Assembly: GCA_030549335.1 (NCBI GenBank)
Contig: CM060189.1
Span: 30,403,001 to 30,467,000 of the forward strand
Direction of reading: 5' to 3'
DNA from: Pontederia crassipes
Taxonomy: Eukaryota; Streptophyta; Magnoliopsida; Commelinales; Pontederiaceae
Length of the DNA: 64,000 nucleotides
The notes under the pieces: generated by a model
What the model was told of the DNA's origin: nothing
What the model saw: only the letters and a program-made list of their open reading frames with translations
The model's database searches: none
Part shown: piece by piece, positions 21,771 to 32,613 of the stretch
Layout: each line of letters opens with the position of its first letter
How positions within the stretch are numbered: position 1 is the stretch's first letter
Made by a program: the position numbers and the translations under genes

Positions 21771-22569
21771 GGGTAAATTAAACGATTGGTCCTCAACTTC
21801 AATTTGTAACTAGAATGTTCTTCATCTTCTATTTTCCTGCACGATTAATCCTCCTACTAGTGATTATATATTTTCGGTTGCTTTGTGTGGTCACATTTCT
21901 CTCTCATTTACGTCAGTTTAAGTCGTCCACGTCATTATAAAAATTTTAAAAAAATAAAAAAATAGTGCGATCATCCACATTATTATAAAATAGTGAGATC
22001 GTCCTCATCCTTCTCCCTCAGCGACGGCGAGAGAGAACGAGGGGGGGAGGGGGCGGCGACCCCCCTCATCTTTCTCCCTCAACGACGGTGAGGGAGAACG
22101 AGGGGGGAGGCGGCCCCCCTCATCCTCCTCTCGCCATCGCTAAGGGAGAAGGCCGCCCCCTCATCTTTCTCTGTGATGGCGAGAGGATGTGTGTCCCCTC
22201 CTCCCTCAGCGACGCCAGAGGAAGATGAGGGCGGCCGCCGCCTTCCTCCTCCCTCGACAACGGTGAGAGAGAAGGAGGGGGATGGTGGCCCACCCTTTTT
22301 TAGTTTTTTTTAAAATTTTATAATGATGTGGACGATCTCATTATTTTTTTTATTTTTTAAATTTTTTTATAATGACATTGACGACTTAAACTGACGTGGA
22401 TAAGAGATAAAGGTGGCCACGTATACAAGGCAACCGGAAAACCTATGATCACCGATTAGGAGGACTAATTGTGAAAGAAAATAAAATATAAGAATGTTCT
22501 GATTATAAATTAAAATTAAAGGACCGATTTAAAAATGATTCAAAATTGAAGGACACGTATTTTGCCCTC
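21771..22569. mobile_element. Long-TIR MULE-like element, 799 bp
   Basis: It is flanked by the perfect 8-bp direct repeat ACGTCAAG (21763-21770 and 22570-22577). The arms are long imperfect inverted repeats of roughly 200 bp: outer pairs GGGTAAATTAAACGATTGGTC / GGGCAAAATACGTGTCC, then GTTGC...ACGTCAG...GTCGTCCACGTCATTATAAAA mirrored at the right (TTTATAATGATGTGGACGA). The core (22015-22290) is a GC-rich array of about 61-bp units containing TTCTCCCTCARCGACGG. Long arms plus an 8-9 bp target duplication suggest a Mutator-type origin. No transposase is present. Sequence at 61630-62095 belongs to the same family. Confidence 0.75.
22015..22290. repeat. GC-rich imperfect tandem repeat in the element core
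   Basis: Units of roughly 60 bp containing CATCYTTCTCCCTCARCGACGG, GAGAACGAGGGGGG and GGCGGCCCCCCT recur in both orientations. The reverse-oriented units add further hairpin potential. Confidence 0.65.
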
Positions 22570-22577
22570 ACGTCAAG

Positions 22578-23170
22578 CAATTCATCAATGGCAATTGGTG
22601 GTCAATTATATAGTAATTCAGTGGAGTACTGCATTGAATTAATATTATTTTTGTGGCGTCCATAATTGACCAATTGAACATGTTCAAAGTCAAATGTGGT
22701 AGTCATTAAAATGCGCTCATCTTTGGCTCAACTATTGGTAGTTATATAATTAATAGCCACCTTTTTTAATTAACGTATGGGTACTCACCTAAGTATCGAA
22801 GTTAACTAATATATATGTTATTGTCATATATATATGCATAAATTTAAATGTTTGCAATCAATTGATTAAGATAAGCACATTTGGATCAGTAAGTTTTTTC
22901 TTTATCATGGAGTGTACGTTTGGAAGCGCTACTCCAATTTATTTGATTCCTTCGGAATTACACTGCAATAGGACAGATAAAGTTTCTACCAAAATTTTTT
23001 TACATGTATAAAAAGACGGAATTCAAGGTCTTGAAACATTAACATATTTTTTCTTACTTTTTTTTTTCTTTCTGGAAATAGTAAAGCTATGCTCGGTAGT
23101 ACTACCATGATAAATAAGTCGATTGCACACCTAATTTATACTATATCCAAATTATATGCTCCTTCAAATT
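22578..23170. other. Intergenic, nothing recognised
   Basis: AT-rich sequence with no coding frame or terminal repeat that I can support. Confidence 0.5.
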
Positions 23171-23180
23171 ATCGTTTTCT

Positions 23181-23648
23181 AGGGCTGAGCAAACTCAGTC
23201 CGGGATCATGTCTCGGCCGACCCGATTTGCTCCAAATTCTCGGAAAAGTGACCCGGTCTAGGACTGAAACGTCCTGATCAAATCGGAATAAAAATCGGAA
23301 ATTTTCAGTTGTCCTGACTTGATCATAAAAAAGATAAAATAATAAATAAAATAACAAAAAAATTAATGTTATTATATAAATATGATAACTATTAATTAAA
23401 TTATATATATGATAATATAATATAATGTATATTTAATATATATACCAAATAAAATATAATTTTATATTTAAAATAAGCATAAATATATTATTTAAAAATA
23501 ATTTAATATTAATATAATATATTTAACTGGATCCTGATCGAATCTCAAAATGAGAACCGGTCCCAGTCTAATTGATATTCGGGTTAGAAAAATCTCGAAA
23601 AATTCGGATCTAGCCGGCCGGGGCGACCGGCCGTGCTCACCTCTATAT
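23181..23648. mobile_element. MITE of the AGGGGTGAGC family with a 10-bp direct repeat
   Basis: It is flanked by ATCGTTTTCT at 23171-23180 and 23649-23658. The left end is AGGGCTGAGCAAACTC; the right end read inward is AGAGGTGAGCACGGCCGG, preceded by four extra bases. Subterminal regions are GC-rich with mirrored GACCCGG/CCGGTC motifs; the centre is AT-rich. No protein is encoded. A related complete element is at 40989-41495 and a partial one at 5208-5380. The 9-10 bp duplication size points to a Mutator-type transposase. Confidence 0.75.
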
Positions 23649-23658
23649 ATCGTTTTCT

Positions 23659-23952
23659 TTAGTCTTTACTAGTCCTCGGGGCCACCTTCTGTATCTAATA
23701 AAAAGAACTTTACTATGGCGATAAGTGAATTTACTAATCAAGTGCTCCTTATTGAACACTTTGTCATCTCAGCATACGAACAGAAGTATTATTTTCAATT
23801 TGTTTTCAATAAAAAAATAACAAATAAATTAGCATATCTTAACAAATAAATAAACATGAATATTTAGAATACAAATTAGATTACGACTAGGTTTTTATTC
23901 ATACGTGTGATGCATATAATGACGATGCAACAGTCTGAATGCCTGTTCAAGA
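23659..23952. other. 3' flank of peroxidase gene 3
   Basis: Only the last few tens of bases (from about 23925) align with the 3' flanks of copies 1 and 2. The rest is unique AT-rich sequence that should contain the 3' UTR. Confidence 0.5.
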
Positions 23953-25072
23953 TTAGTATGCATTCGCAACCCCGCACATTTTCCTGACTTCGCCATCATT
24001 TCCAGTGAGCACATCGATGGCGCCCATCTTCACCATCGCCGCTGCGAACTTAGCAGCCCAGTCCGATCCATGCTTCGCGTCGTAGCGCACCAGATCCTTC
24101 GTGAGGGGGCTCGTCTGCAGCGTCTGATCGCTAATGAGCACTCCTTTGTTCTTCATCAAGTTCTTGTAGTACTGATTGTCCAGGGCGTACGGCGTCTTCA
24201 CATCCAGCATCACCCTCGACAGGTCGTTGGCATTGGGCTCCAACGTCGAGGGAGGGCACTTCTTCTTCAGGTAGGCGGCGAAAGCCGGGTCGAGCGATGG
24301 GTCTTGCGGCTGGCTGGGGCTGAAGTTGTACAACCTGCTGGCGAAGGGGCCACACAAGGTGCGGCCGATGGAGTGGGCACCGGAGAGCGTCACCATCTCA
24401 TCGAGGGACAGCCCTTTCTTTTGGAAGTCGTCTTGCAGAATGGAGGCCGTGGCGTTTGCTCTTGGCAAGTTCGCAAGGGCCTCCGTCTCGAGGGAGATCC
24501 TCCCGTCGCGTCGCCCGGCCTGCACAGGCCACTTGAGGCCGCCGGCGAGGTACGCGGCGTCGCGTGCAGCAAAGGCCAAGATATCAGCGCAAGAGACAGT
24601 GCTCGGGCAACGAGCCTCGAGAGCGGCCTTCGCTGCGTCGATGACCTCGAACCCTCGTAGGCTCGGGAAGTTTGGCCTTGCTTGCTTCTCCACACGGACT
24701 CCGTCAGTAGGATCCAATAGAACAGAAGCATCACATCCCTGATCAAGTAAAAAGGAATTGCTACGAGATTTTATCCTATGTATCATATGTATGAAGATTT
24801 TATTAACAAAAACGAACGATATTAGTGAGTACGTGACGTTGAGATGTGACATTACGTACCCTCACAAAGCAATCATGAAAGTGCAATCTGATAAGGCCAG
24901 CGGCAAGACCAGGATCCTGAGCAACGGCATGACTCACAGCTTGCCGGACAATGTGCTCGGCCGCCGGGCACGTCTGCCAGTAGAAGCCAACCTCGAGGGA
25001 AGCCCTAGTTGTTGAGGCCATGCCAAAAAGGACGGCCACGCAGAAAAACGCGGCCATATTGAGCGCCGCCAT
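23953..25072 (-). CDS. Class III secretory peroxidase, copy 3
   Basis: Exon 1 is 25072-24860, with donor GTACGT; the intron is 24859-24739 (121 bp); exon 2 is 24738-23953. The product is again 332 residues. The signal peptide differs ([17 protein letters not shown]). Distal HFHDCF, GCDAS, Glu88/Asn94, proximal His193 in [11 protein letters not shown] and eight cysteines are all intact. Relative to copies 1 and 2 there are roughly 20-25 substitutions spread over the protein, for example W32, H40, V85, R114 and the C-terminal MCGVANAY. It is therefore an older duplicate that kept the same two-exon structure. The gene is probably functional; its substrate and site of action are not visible from sequence beyond secretion. 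Confidence 0.95.
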
Positions 25073-25540
25073 GTTTGTTTACTGGCTACGTGTACGTAGT
25101 AAAGAAAGTGGGAAAGCTTCTTTCTGCGCCCTTTGATATGAATTGTGCTCTTCTCCTGGCTGGATGCGGATAAATAGTGGATATATGTGGATGGAGTTGA
25201 TATGAAGAAACCCGTCACAAGCACGGTGTTTATATATATATGCGTGAAGGAATAACTAATAAGATGGATATATCTTTTTTAAGGTATTAATTACCAAGTC
25301 AGCCCTCGTGCACGAGATGTTGACAAGGCAATGTAATAAGATTAATACATAGCAGACTCATTCCATTTGTTCCGGCTGGTCATATTAAGTAGCGTGCTTT
25401 TGCTTTCCCTTTTGTTTTTGGATTTTTGGTGAGTTGCATGCATGTACATATTTCATATTTGGTTTTAATAAACGGGCAGACATCAAAAGACCATCCATAT
25501 TGGAGGTAGTGCATCTTCTTCTTGCATGGATCAAAGAAAC
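25073..25540 (-). promoter_or_regulatory. Promoter region of peroxidase 3
   Basis: Alignable with the upstream regions of copies 1 and 2, including the conserved block matching 8147-8305 (here about 25360-25540). About 90 bp near 25260-25350 appears unmatched. The proximal TATATAC of copies 1 and 2 is missing: the aligned bases read CTATTTATCC on the minus strand. The more distal TATATATATAAAC (about 25241-25229) is stronger here and may serve as the TATA box. Confidence 0.5.
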
Positions 25541-26060
25541 TTCTTGTTTTCTTAATTATATGGTAAAGTACTTCCGCTTTCTACTCATTTGTTTTCTTAT
25601 CGAAAAAGAAAGTACTTCCGCTTTATACTTATTGTACTATTTGGTTTCTTCATATATAGTACACCATGCCAACATAATGCTAATTCCGTTAACATATTTT
25701 TATATAATAATCTATAAATGTCATTATTTTGGCCCCTCCATTGATATAATTAATTTGGGTCTTGAGCCTCCTTCCCTTAAGGCGGCTTTTAGACTCCGCA
25801 TGCAGAATGTTGACGAGTCTAAGCACGAAATTTAAAAGGAGCGTACAAAATGGCTTGAACTCAAATTATATGACTCAGGTATAAGTTGGCCTTTTCCAAT
25901 TATTGACCTTCTTGTTGGGAACTCAATCAGATGGAAGGTCGTTCTAATTGTAATCGGTCTTGTTGTTAATAATCCAATCTGCACTCACGAAGGACCTATT
26001 AGAAAAAAAGTATGAAAGGGGGCGATTTCACAGGCCAAATCTTCATATAGTTTTAAAGAT
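25541..26060. other. Distal upstream flank of peroxidase 3
   Basis: No supported gene; an open frame covering 25434-25835 shows no family features. Scattered similarity to the far upstream flanks of copies 1 and 2 (GGCGGCTTYTA at about 25781; TATGAAAGGGG at about 26010) suggests that the ancestral duplication unit reached this far. Confidence 0.5.
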
Positions 26061-28159
26061 ACATTATACTAAGACTGTTTTAAAAAAAAAGATTGGTCCC
26101 TAATTAATAGCACTAGAAGAATTAAAACGAATATAAAATGAAATTTTGATCGATCAGTTGAATTCATCATAAACACTAAATAGTCTCCATAATTTTGTAA
26201 TGAAATTTCATCTTGCAGAAAAATAACTTTTCCACAAGCTAAAAAATTGTAGCATTACGGCCCCTTTTGGTTGTAAAATAAATTAGGTAAGATAAGATAG
26301 TGGTGTATATTATGTATATTCCAAAAACAGATACATTCTTATCTATCTCGTATTCTTGTGTTTGAATTGAAGTTAATAACACAAATAAAATATTATCATT
26401 TTAAACTAAACTATTTAATTATAAATGACTGGCAATCGCTCACTACAATAAATAATATAAAATACAAATAATAATATATGGTAAAAAAATGGAAGATAAA
26501 AATATGACTAAAATAGAGTGGAAAATGCGTATGATTTCTATCTGTAGGAACTTGTTATTCCTCTTCGAAGCTTACATAGTGATCATTTTACAATTTTCTA
26601 GGTAGTTTTTTATTAAAAGAAATATGTTAACTGGGTCTATTTTAGAGAATGTTTCATTGTATTGTCGGAATAATGTAATAACTCACCATTTTTTTCTTCA
26701 AACAAAACAATCCATACAAGAGAAAAGTATTAGTTTAGCTATATAAGTTAGCTACGTAACTATCACTATTGATTTCCTTATTATTTATGTAACAATGCGC
26801 ATGGTTTTGGGATGCATCGCAATTTGGGCATCATAAATAGTAATCCTTAAGCTCATTAGCCAAGGTACACTATATTTTGTGACCAAAAGAGTAATTTTGG
26901 ATAAAATATATTAATACAGCATCTATCACCATTAAATAATAAATAAAAATTAATGACAATTTATTAATATTTTTTTAAAAACATTGACAAATATTATTTA
27001 TCATTATTAAAACTTTTAAGAAATAAAATTTATATTATATTAGTATTTTTATTATTAATAAGTTATTAGTACAATATTTGTATATTATATCATATACTTT
27101 ATACTATATATTTAAAGTTTTTATAAATAATATTATTTTAATAAAAACATGGGAACAGAGGGAGCATTGGGGAGAGAGCTTTCCTATGATTCTTACTAAA
27201 ACATAACATGGTTTCATAATATATAATAGGTAAAAATATCATTTTAGAATAAAATTCTTTAAAAAATTAATATTATTGTCACTCATAAAAAATACTATTA
27301 TCATTTTTTTGTACGAATAGTGAGTTTAATAAAATAAAACGTAACAGTGTCACCTTTTAAAAGAATGCAAGAATTTGATGAACTTGCAAGTTAATCAAAT
27401 TGCCAACAGTTAGATTAATTCGCAGATTCTTGGGTCTATTTATGCGATTGCGCTTTGATCTCCCATTTCACAATGCAATGAAATGATCCTCAATTGTGCT
27501 CATCATTTGATGAACTCCACCTTGTTACAAAATAATCCCTAAATTATCAGGGGAAGTTCGAATAGCTTGATTTAATGGTCACGTTGTCACGGTCGTGATA
27601 ATGCTGTTAACTGCTGTGAACATGTATGAATATTTTCTGCAACTTCTCGAACGGTCATGGCGTGATGAACATATGATGTCTTATGCAACTCACTCAAAGG
27701 TGTGAATCTTCTCATCACAGGCGCGACTATACATTAAGTTCTTAGACACTGCTCGCCTATGAGTGTGAAGCTCTTCAATCATGACGTGAAGATATGATCG
27801 CTCATCAAATATTGACTGTGATGGAGGATATTGAGATCCATATATATCTAACAAAAATATGATTCAAATTTAATAATAATTATATTCATCATTTTTGAAA
27901 TTTTACGAATTTGTACGCATTATTATCTATATATATATATAATGGTTTTTTAACTTTGAATAAAAATCCGGCAATCATGGCCACTTAGCTGAATGAACCT
28001 CTGTGACAGCACCACCCAATCACTCATGTAATACGTCCCAAATCAAATTTATTTTTTGGGATATGATGAAGAATTTGAGAACTAATACAGTAGACACATT
28101 TAAAGCCCGACTTAAACTAGTTCTAACGAAAGTAAAATTTGTGGATATCCCTTCGGAGA
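26061..28159. other. Intergenic, nothing supported
   Basis: Very AT-rich. GGCCCCTTTTGGTTGTAAAAT at 26261 looks like a MITE terminus, but I cannot find its partner with confidence. A slightly GC-richer stretch at 27400-27850 has no coding frame. No RNA gene is recognised. Confidence 0.5.
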
Positions 28160-28183
28160 TTTTTTTTTTGAAGAAAAGCTGAA

Positions 28184-28765
28184 TTATATCATATTAAAAG
28201 AGGCAGAGTCCTGATACAAAAGTTGAAGAAGGCCGGAAGGAGGGCGTTCTTTCCAAAAGTGATCGCTTTGCGATCGCCGAGCATAACCGGCCAAAAAATG
28301 AGCAACATCATTAGCGCTCCTACTGATATGCGTACAAGAAAAGAAAGCAAAAATAGAGATTTGGTTCCAAATGTCTTCAATGATGGATCTAATCTTCCAA
28401 TGAGGTGAGCGTATACGATTGATTATTTGTACTAGCACTTCAGAATCCAGCTCAGCCTGAATATTAAGGAGGTTCAGCATCATGCAATGCCTAATTTCCG
28501 CCAACAGACCATACGCTTCAGTTTCCAAGGCAGAGGAGAAAGATCGTGATATAGAACCTGCAAGAATGAAAGCATTAGCAGACCTGAGAATATAGCCTGC
28601 ACCCCCCAAGCAGTCCTGACTCACAAAGGAGTCATCAGAATTCAGCTTGTAATTCTGACCGCTTGGAGGCTCCCATCGACACCGCGTTTGGGTCGATAGG
28701 GAAGTTCCCTCAGAATTGTGATTGGAATGTAACTCATAGAAGTTAGCCAACACCATTTCCCACAA
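28184..28765 (-). pseudogene. LINE RNase H domain (RVT_3 type)
   Basis: A 193-residue open segment. After a linker, KLNSDDSF marks the first acidic strand of plant LINE-type RNase H; GGAGYILR follows, then the acidic helix around ALETEAYGLLAEI, ELDSEVLVQII, and near the end HISRSANDVAHFLAGYAR. This is the C-terminal domain of the element and ends about 15 bases before the poly(A) tract. It is intact as a segment but separated from the RT by stops, so it is not an independent gene. Domesticated RNase H-like genes exist in plants, but the poly(A) context argues for LINE debris. Confidence 0.85.
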
Positions 28766-28912
28766 AGCAGAAGCGGTTGTCTAGTTAGAACGGAAGTGGG
28801 CATCATTTTGGGCTTTCCAAATATACCAAAAATAAAGGGCAATAAGGGTTAAGAGTTTAGAGCGGGGGGAAGGATCAAGCCTGTCACCCTCCTGGATCCA
28901 GGAACCCTCAGG

Positions 28913-29152
28913 CTAGGAAGAGAGATAAACAAAAGTGAAATGGGTTCTTAGTTGAAAAAGGTTCCAAATTTGAGAGGCAAAATAACATTCAAAAAATAAA
29001 TGATGGACAGATTCCACACTAGAGTTGCAAAAGGTGCAGGATGGATTGACAGAATGATTAAATCTTGCCAACATAGCACAAGTAGGAAGTCTGTGATGTG
29101 AGAGTTTCCATAGAAAGTTCAGAACCTTAGGGGGAGCCTTGATACGCCACAA
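28913..29152 (-). pseudogene. LINE C-terminal zinc-binding segment (zf-RVT type)
   Basis: The translation contains WRIKAPPKVLNFLWKLSHHR and then CTFCNSSVESVHHLFFEC, the Cys-His-rich segment found between RT and RNase H in plant L1-type elements. It sits in a different frame from its neighbours (29171-29476 upstream, 28765 downstream), which shows frameshifting. Confidence 0.85.
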
Positions 29153-30164
29153 AGCATTCCAACCAGACCATCATCCTGCAGGTTGCTCATGCAAGGGGGG
29201 CCCACTAATAAAATTATAAACAGATTTGGCCGTAGGTACCTCAGAAAGATCTGAAGTCCAAATCCACATGTCATCATAGGGAAACACAGGCAAGATAATC
29301 TCAGAAATCTTAGCAATCAAATAAGAATTAAAGTAAAGTAAGAGCTTAGAGACATCCCAATTAGCATTAATAATAAAATCAGAGACATGCAAAGATAAGT
29401 TTACATTTTCCATATTAACATATGTTGGCATGAAAATCAGTGGAATATTAAACAACCAAGGGTCCAAAAATACCAATGTGTTAGCCCCATTCCCAATTTG
29501 CTTCCTCAGACCTAATTTGATATCCTCAAGACCTTGTAAAACTAGTTTCTAGCTCTAAGCCACTTTATATTGAGTAAGAGAATTATTAGCCCAAGGATGA
29601 AGGGGTCCATATTTGTTGGTAACTAAATCCACATAAGGAAGATCCTGCTGGTTTAGAATGGATAGCACTCGTCTAGCCAAAAGTGAGGTTTTGATACAGT
29701 TTAGCCTTTTAATCCCAAGACCACCATTATGTTTAGGTAATTGCACGGTCTGTCAGCTAAGAAGATGTAAACCTTTTTTTATCCCCCGCGGAGGACCAAA
29801 GAAAATCCCTAGAGAGTTTCTCAAGGGATTCAATGAAACTTGATGATATATATATAGAACATAGGGAGTAATTGGGAATGGTGCTCATAGTGGATTTTAT
29901 AAAGGTGGTTCTGCCAGCCTGGGTTAAAGTTTTCATTTTCCAGCCTGCGAGTTTACCAGAGATCTTATCAGTTGTATATGTTAAGGTGGACTTGTTTAGG
30001 GACTTGTATGATATACGCACTCCTAAATAATGAAATGGAAAAGTTCCTTCGTTGATATTAAGTATTCGATTAATGTTGTTTCTCCTTCTGGAATTGAACT
30101 TAGGAGGGAGGTAGTAGGTTGATTTGTTTGGATTAATCTTCTAATTGGTCAAAGTTTTGTATTG

Positions 30165-30728
30165 CTAAAAAATCTTCATTAATCTATTGCAATTTGAAGG
30201 AGTGGCTTCCATACTAATTAGAAGGTCATCAGCATAGAAAAGATGGCTCATAGAAAAATTACCAAATTTGAAAGGCTTAATATTACCTAAATTCACCTCT
30301 CTAGTGATAAGGGATGAAAAAGTTTGGGAGACTAAAATGAAAAGATAGGGAGAGAGTGGGTCACCCTGACGAAGCCCTTTATAACTATTAAAATAACTTG
30401 AGAACGAACCATTGATATAGCATGTGAAAGATGGCGATTGTATGTAGCATTTAATCCAAAAAATAAATTTCTCAAGGAAGTTCATTTGTGATAGCACATT
30501 GATTACAGCCTCCCATGATACCTTGTCAAAATCCTTTTCCATATCTGCCTTTAATAATAGATACTTTTTCCTGCCAGAAGACATGGAATGAGCAATCTCT
30601 TGGACCAAGTGAATGTTATCATGAATAGTTCTATTGGCTACAAAAGCATATTGGGAGATATCCACTAATTCAGTTAAGGTGGATTTAAGGCAGTTAGCCA
30701 GCAACTTTGCAATAGCCCTATAAATCAC
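30165..30728 (-). pseudogene. LINE reverse transcriptase core
   Basis: A 187-residue open segment holding RT motifs: the conserved ADMEKDFDKVSWEA strand with the first catalytic Asp, GLRQGDPLSPYLF, and FYADDLL, the catalytic YADD box. The frame continues upstream through a stop (TAA, minus strand at about 30731-30729, directly after RPISLC). Further RT thumb sequence lies at 30020-29757 and 29746-29555 in broken frames. Confidence 0.92.
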
Positions 30729-31255
30729 TTAGCACAGGGATATGGGTCTAAAATCAGAAATATCTTTGGGGAGGGATTTTTTAGGAATGAAAGTCAATGC
30801 TGTATTTGAAGAACCCTGCGGCAAGATACCAGATTGAAAAAAGCAAAGGATTTCCTTAACCACCTCTGGACCAATAATATCCTAATAATTTCTAAAAAAT
30901 TCGCAGGTGAAACCATCTGGACCAAGAGCCTTGCCTGGGGCCATGGTCCAAAAGACTTTCTTTATTTCTTGGGCAGAGACAGAGGCAGTAAGACTGGCCT
31001 TCCAGTGATTCTGAAGTTTAGGAAGGGAAGGTCAAGGAGGTATGGGATTAGGACTAGGATTTGCCTGAGCCCAAAGAGATTAGTAGTGAGATACAACTAA
31101 GGCCTTTATCTCTTGACTATCAGTTACAATATCACCACCAGGGCTAACTAAAGAAGCAATATGATTTTTTTATGCCTTATAATAGTAGAAAGATAAAAGA
31201 ACTTGGTATTCTTATCACCATTCTTTAGCCAATTTACTCTTGATTTGCTCCACCA

Positions 31256-32244
31256 TTTCACACTTATATGCATATAATATTTAAAATTTTAATACTTGAC
31301 CCCCTTAAATTAAGTTAAACTTTAAGAAATTTAATTTACTAATTTAATAAAAAAATATTTGTGGGTCTGTCCCTGTAAATCATAATTTGCTGATAAAGAA
31401 AAGAAAAGGAAGTCCACATTCTGATTATGACCTTCAATTTTCCCTTTTGTGGTGCCAGCAACTTTTGTAGCATTGAAGAACAAAACTACTCCACTTTCGG
31501 AGTAAATTAAATAAGGGAATGAGTGAAAAAGTCAATGCTGGTGCAGTTGGTTAGGTTTACTTTGACATCATATCCACATATAGTCAGCCAAAAAGTAAAA
31601 CAAGCTAATCATAGTTACATTATAATGGCTTTGAGGTAATTAAGCAATCAATAGGAAGTTCACAAAGAAAAAAAGAACTCAAGGCCCTCAGAACTCTAGT
31701 AGCAATCGAAATTCCCTTACCTCAATGATGTATATACTAAAAATTGATAAAACAAATGTTAGCTACCTCCAAATCCATTTACTTAAATTAATTATATAGG
31801 AGACTCCTTTATAATGCATGAACAGAAGCTAAAATAAAAATAAGAAAATTGAAATCTCCCCTAGAGGTACCAAAACCACCCTGCAGTTCATTTAGACCAC
31901 CTGCTACACTCCCTAATCTGAAACATCCCTCCACAAATAACTTGCAACTACTTCCAACCTCCCAAGTCTCAACAAACTGAGAACAAAAAGAACTCCCAAC
32001 TCCTAACCCCCCATTCTCAGTGCTCCATTAACACTAAGCAGATGTATGTCATCAACTCCTACCACTCTCAAAGTCTCCAAGACACGACTCCAACTGCTCC
32101 TGCAACATTCATGGCGACCCAAATTGACCTGAGAACCATGGGCATATAAGCCATCCAGTCTATTGCAGAAACAGCAAGATCTTCCACCTCCAGTTCTTCT
32201 GTACTGTTCCCACTCCTTAGTTATCTTTTTTCCTTCAGCAACTG
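31256..32244. other. Upstream region of the LysM gene
   Basis: No other gene recognised. The last 300 bases are C- and A-rich with few G, as often seen in plant 5' UTR or proximal promoter sequence. No clear TATA box could be fixed; ATTATATAGG at about 31790 is the best match but lies far from the ATG, so an intron in the 5' UTR or another start is possible. Confidence 0.4.
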
Positions 32245-32583
32245 ATGGCAGCTGGTCGTGGATCCGTGGAGTGGATGGTTGCAGAGAAGATATCATGGAA
32301 CTGTGCACTGGTACTGTCGCTCATCCTGGTTCTGAGCTGCTGCGAGCCTGATGATGGAGTGGTCGGTGGTGATGTTCCGGAATGGAGGTATCAATCGGGG
32401 ATGACGAGGGACGACCAGAAGCCCTGTGAGGAGCTGTACGAGGTTGGGGAAGGCGAGACGCTTCAGACCATCAGCGCCAGATGTGGCGACCCTTACATAC
32501 TGGAAGAGAACCCACATATCCAAGATTATGATGATGTTTTCCCTGGACTCGTTATCAGGCTCAACCCATTCCGCGAGATGTAG
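32245..32583 (+). CDS. Small secreted LysM-domain protein
   Basis: A single-exon 112-residue protein. A hydrophobic segment at about residues 19-32 (CALVLSLILVLSCC) acts as signal peptide or membrane anchor. One LysM domain lies at about residues 63-108, with EVGEGETLQTIS, a CGDPYILEENP turn and DDVFPGLVIRLNP, matching the family of short plant LysM proteins. LysM domains bind N-acetylglucosamine glycans such as chitin or peptidoglycan; the role of these single-domain proteins is largely unknown. The upstream ATG at 32245 was chosen, but Met11 (32275) would give a more typical N-terminus. GC content and codon use differ sharply from the surroundings, supporting a real gene. It ends at TAG 32581-32583. 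Confidence 0.85.
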   Translation: MAAGRGSVEWMVAEKISWNCALVLSLILVLSCCEPDDGVVGGDVPEWRYQSGMTRDDQKPCEELYEVGEGETLQTISARCGDPYILEENPHIQDYDDVFPGLVIRLNPFREM

Positions 32584-32591
32584 TCTGCATG

Positions 32592-32613
32592 CTCTCTCTC
32601 TCTCTCTCTCTCT
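32592..32613. repeat. (CT)n microsatellite
   Basis: Eleven CT dinucleotides in the presumed 3' UTR of the LysM gene. Confidence 0.9.

Larger units (their letters stand above)
28160..31255 (-). mobile_element. 5'-truncated L1-type LINE
   Basis: A minus-strand non-LTR retrotransposon. Reading 5' to 3': linker before the RT (rc of about 31255-30750, with WLKNGDKNTKFFY), reverse transcriptase, a C-terminal Cys-rich zinc-binding segment, RNase H, a short 3' UTR and an A10 tail at 28169-28160. The endonuclease domain is missing, so truncation is at about 31255. Several stops and frameshifts interrupt it. I found no convincing target duplication. Confidence 0.9.

Noticed and set aside
28184..28765. 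Domesticated RNase H-like gene
   Set aside because: A poly(A) tract follows at once and LINE zinc-binding and RT segments precede it on the same strand, so it is LINE debris.
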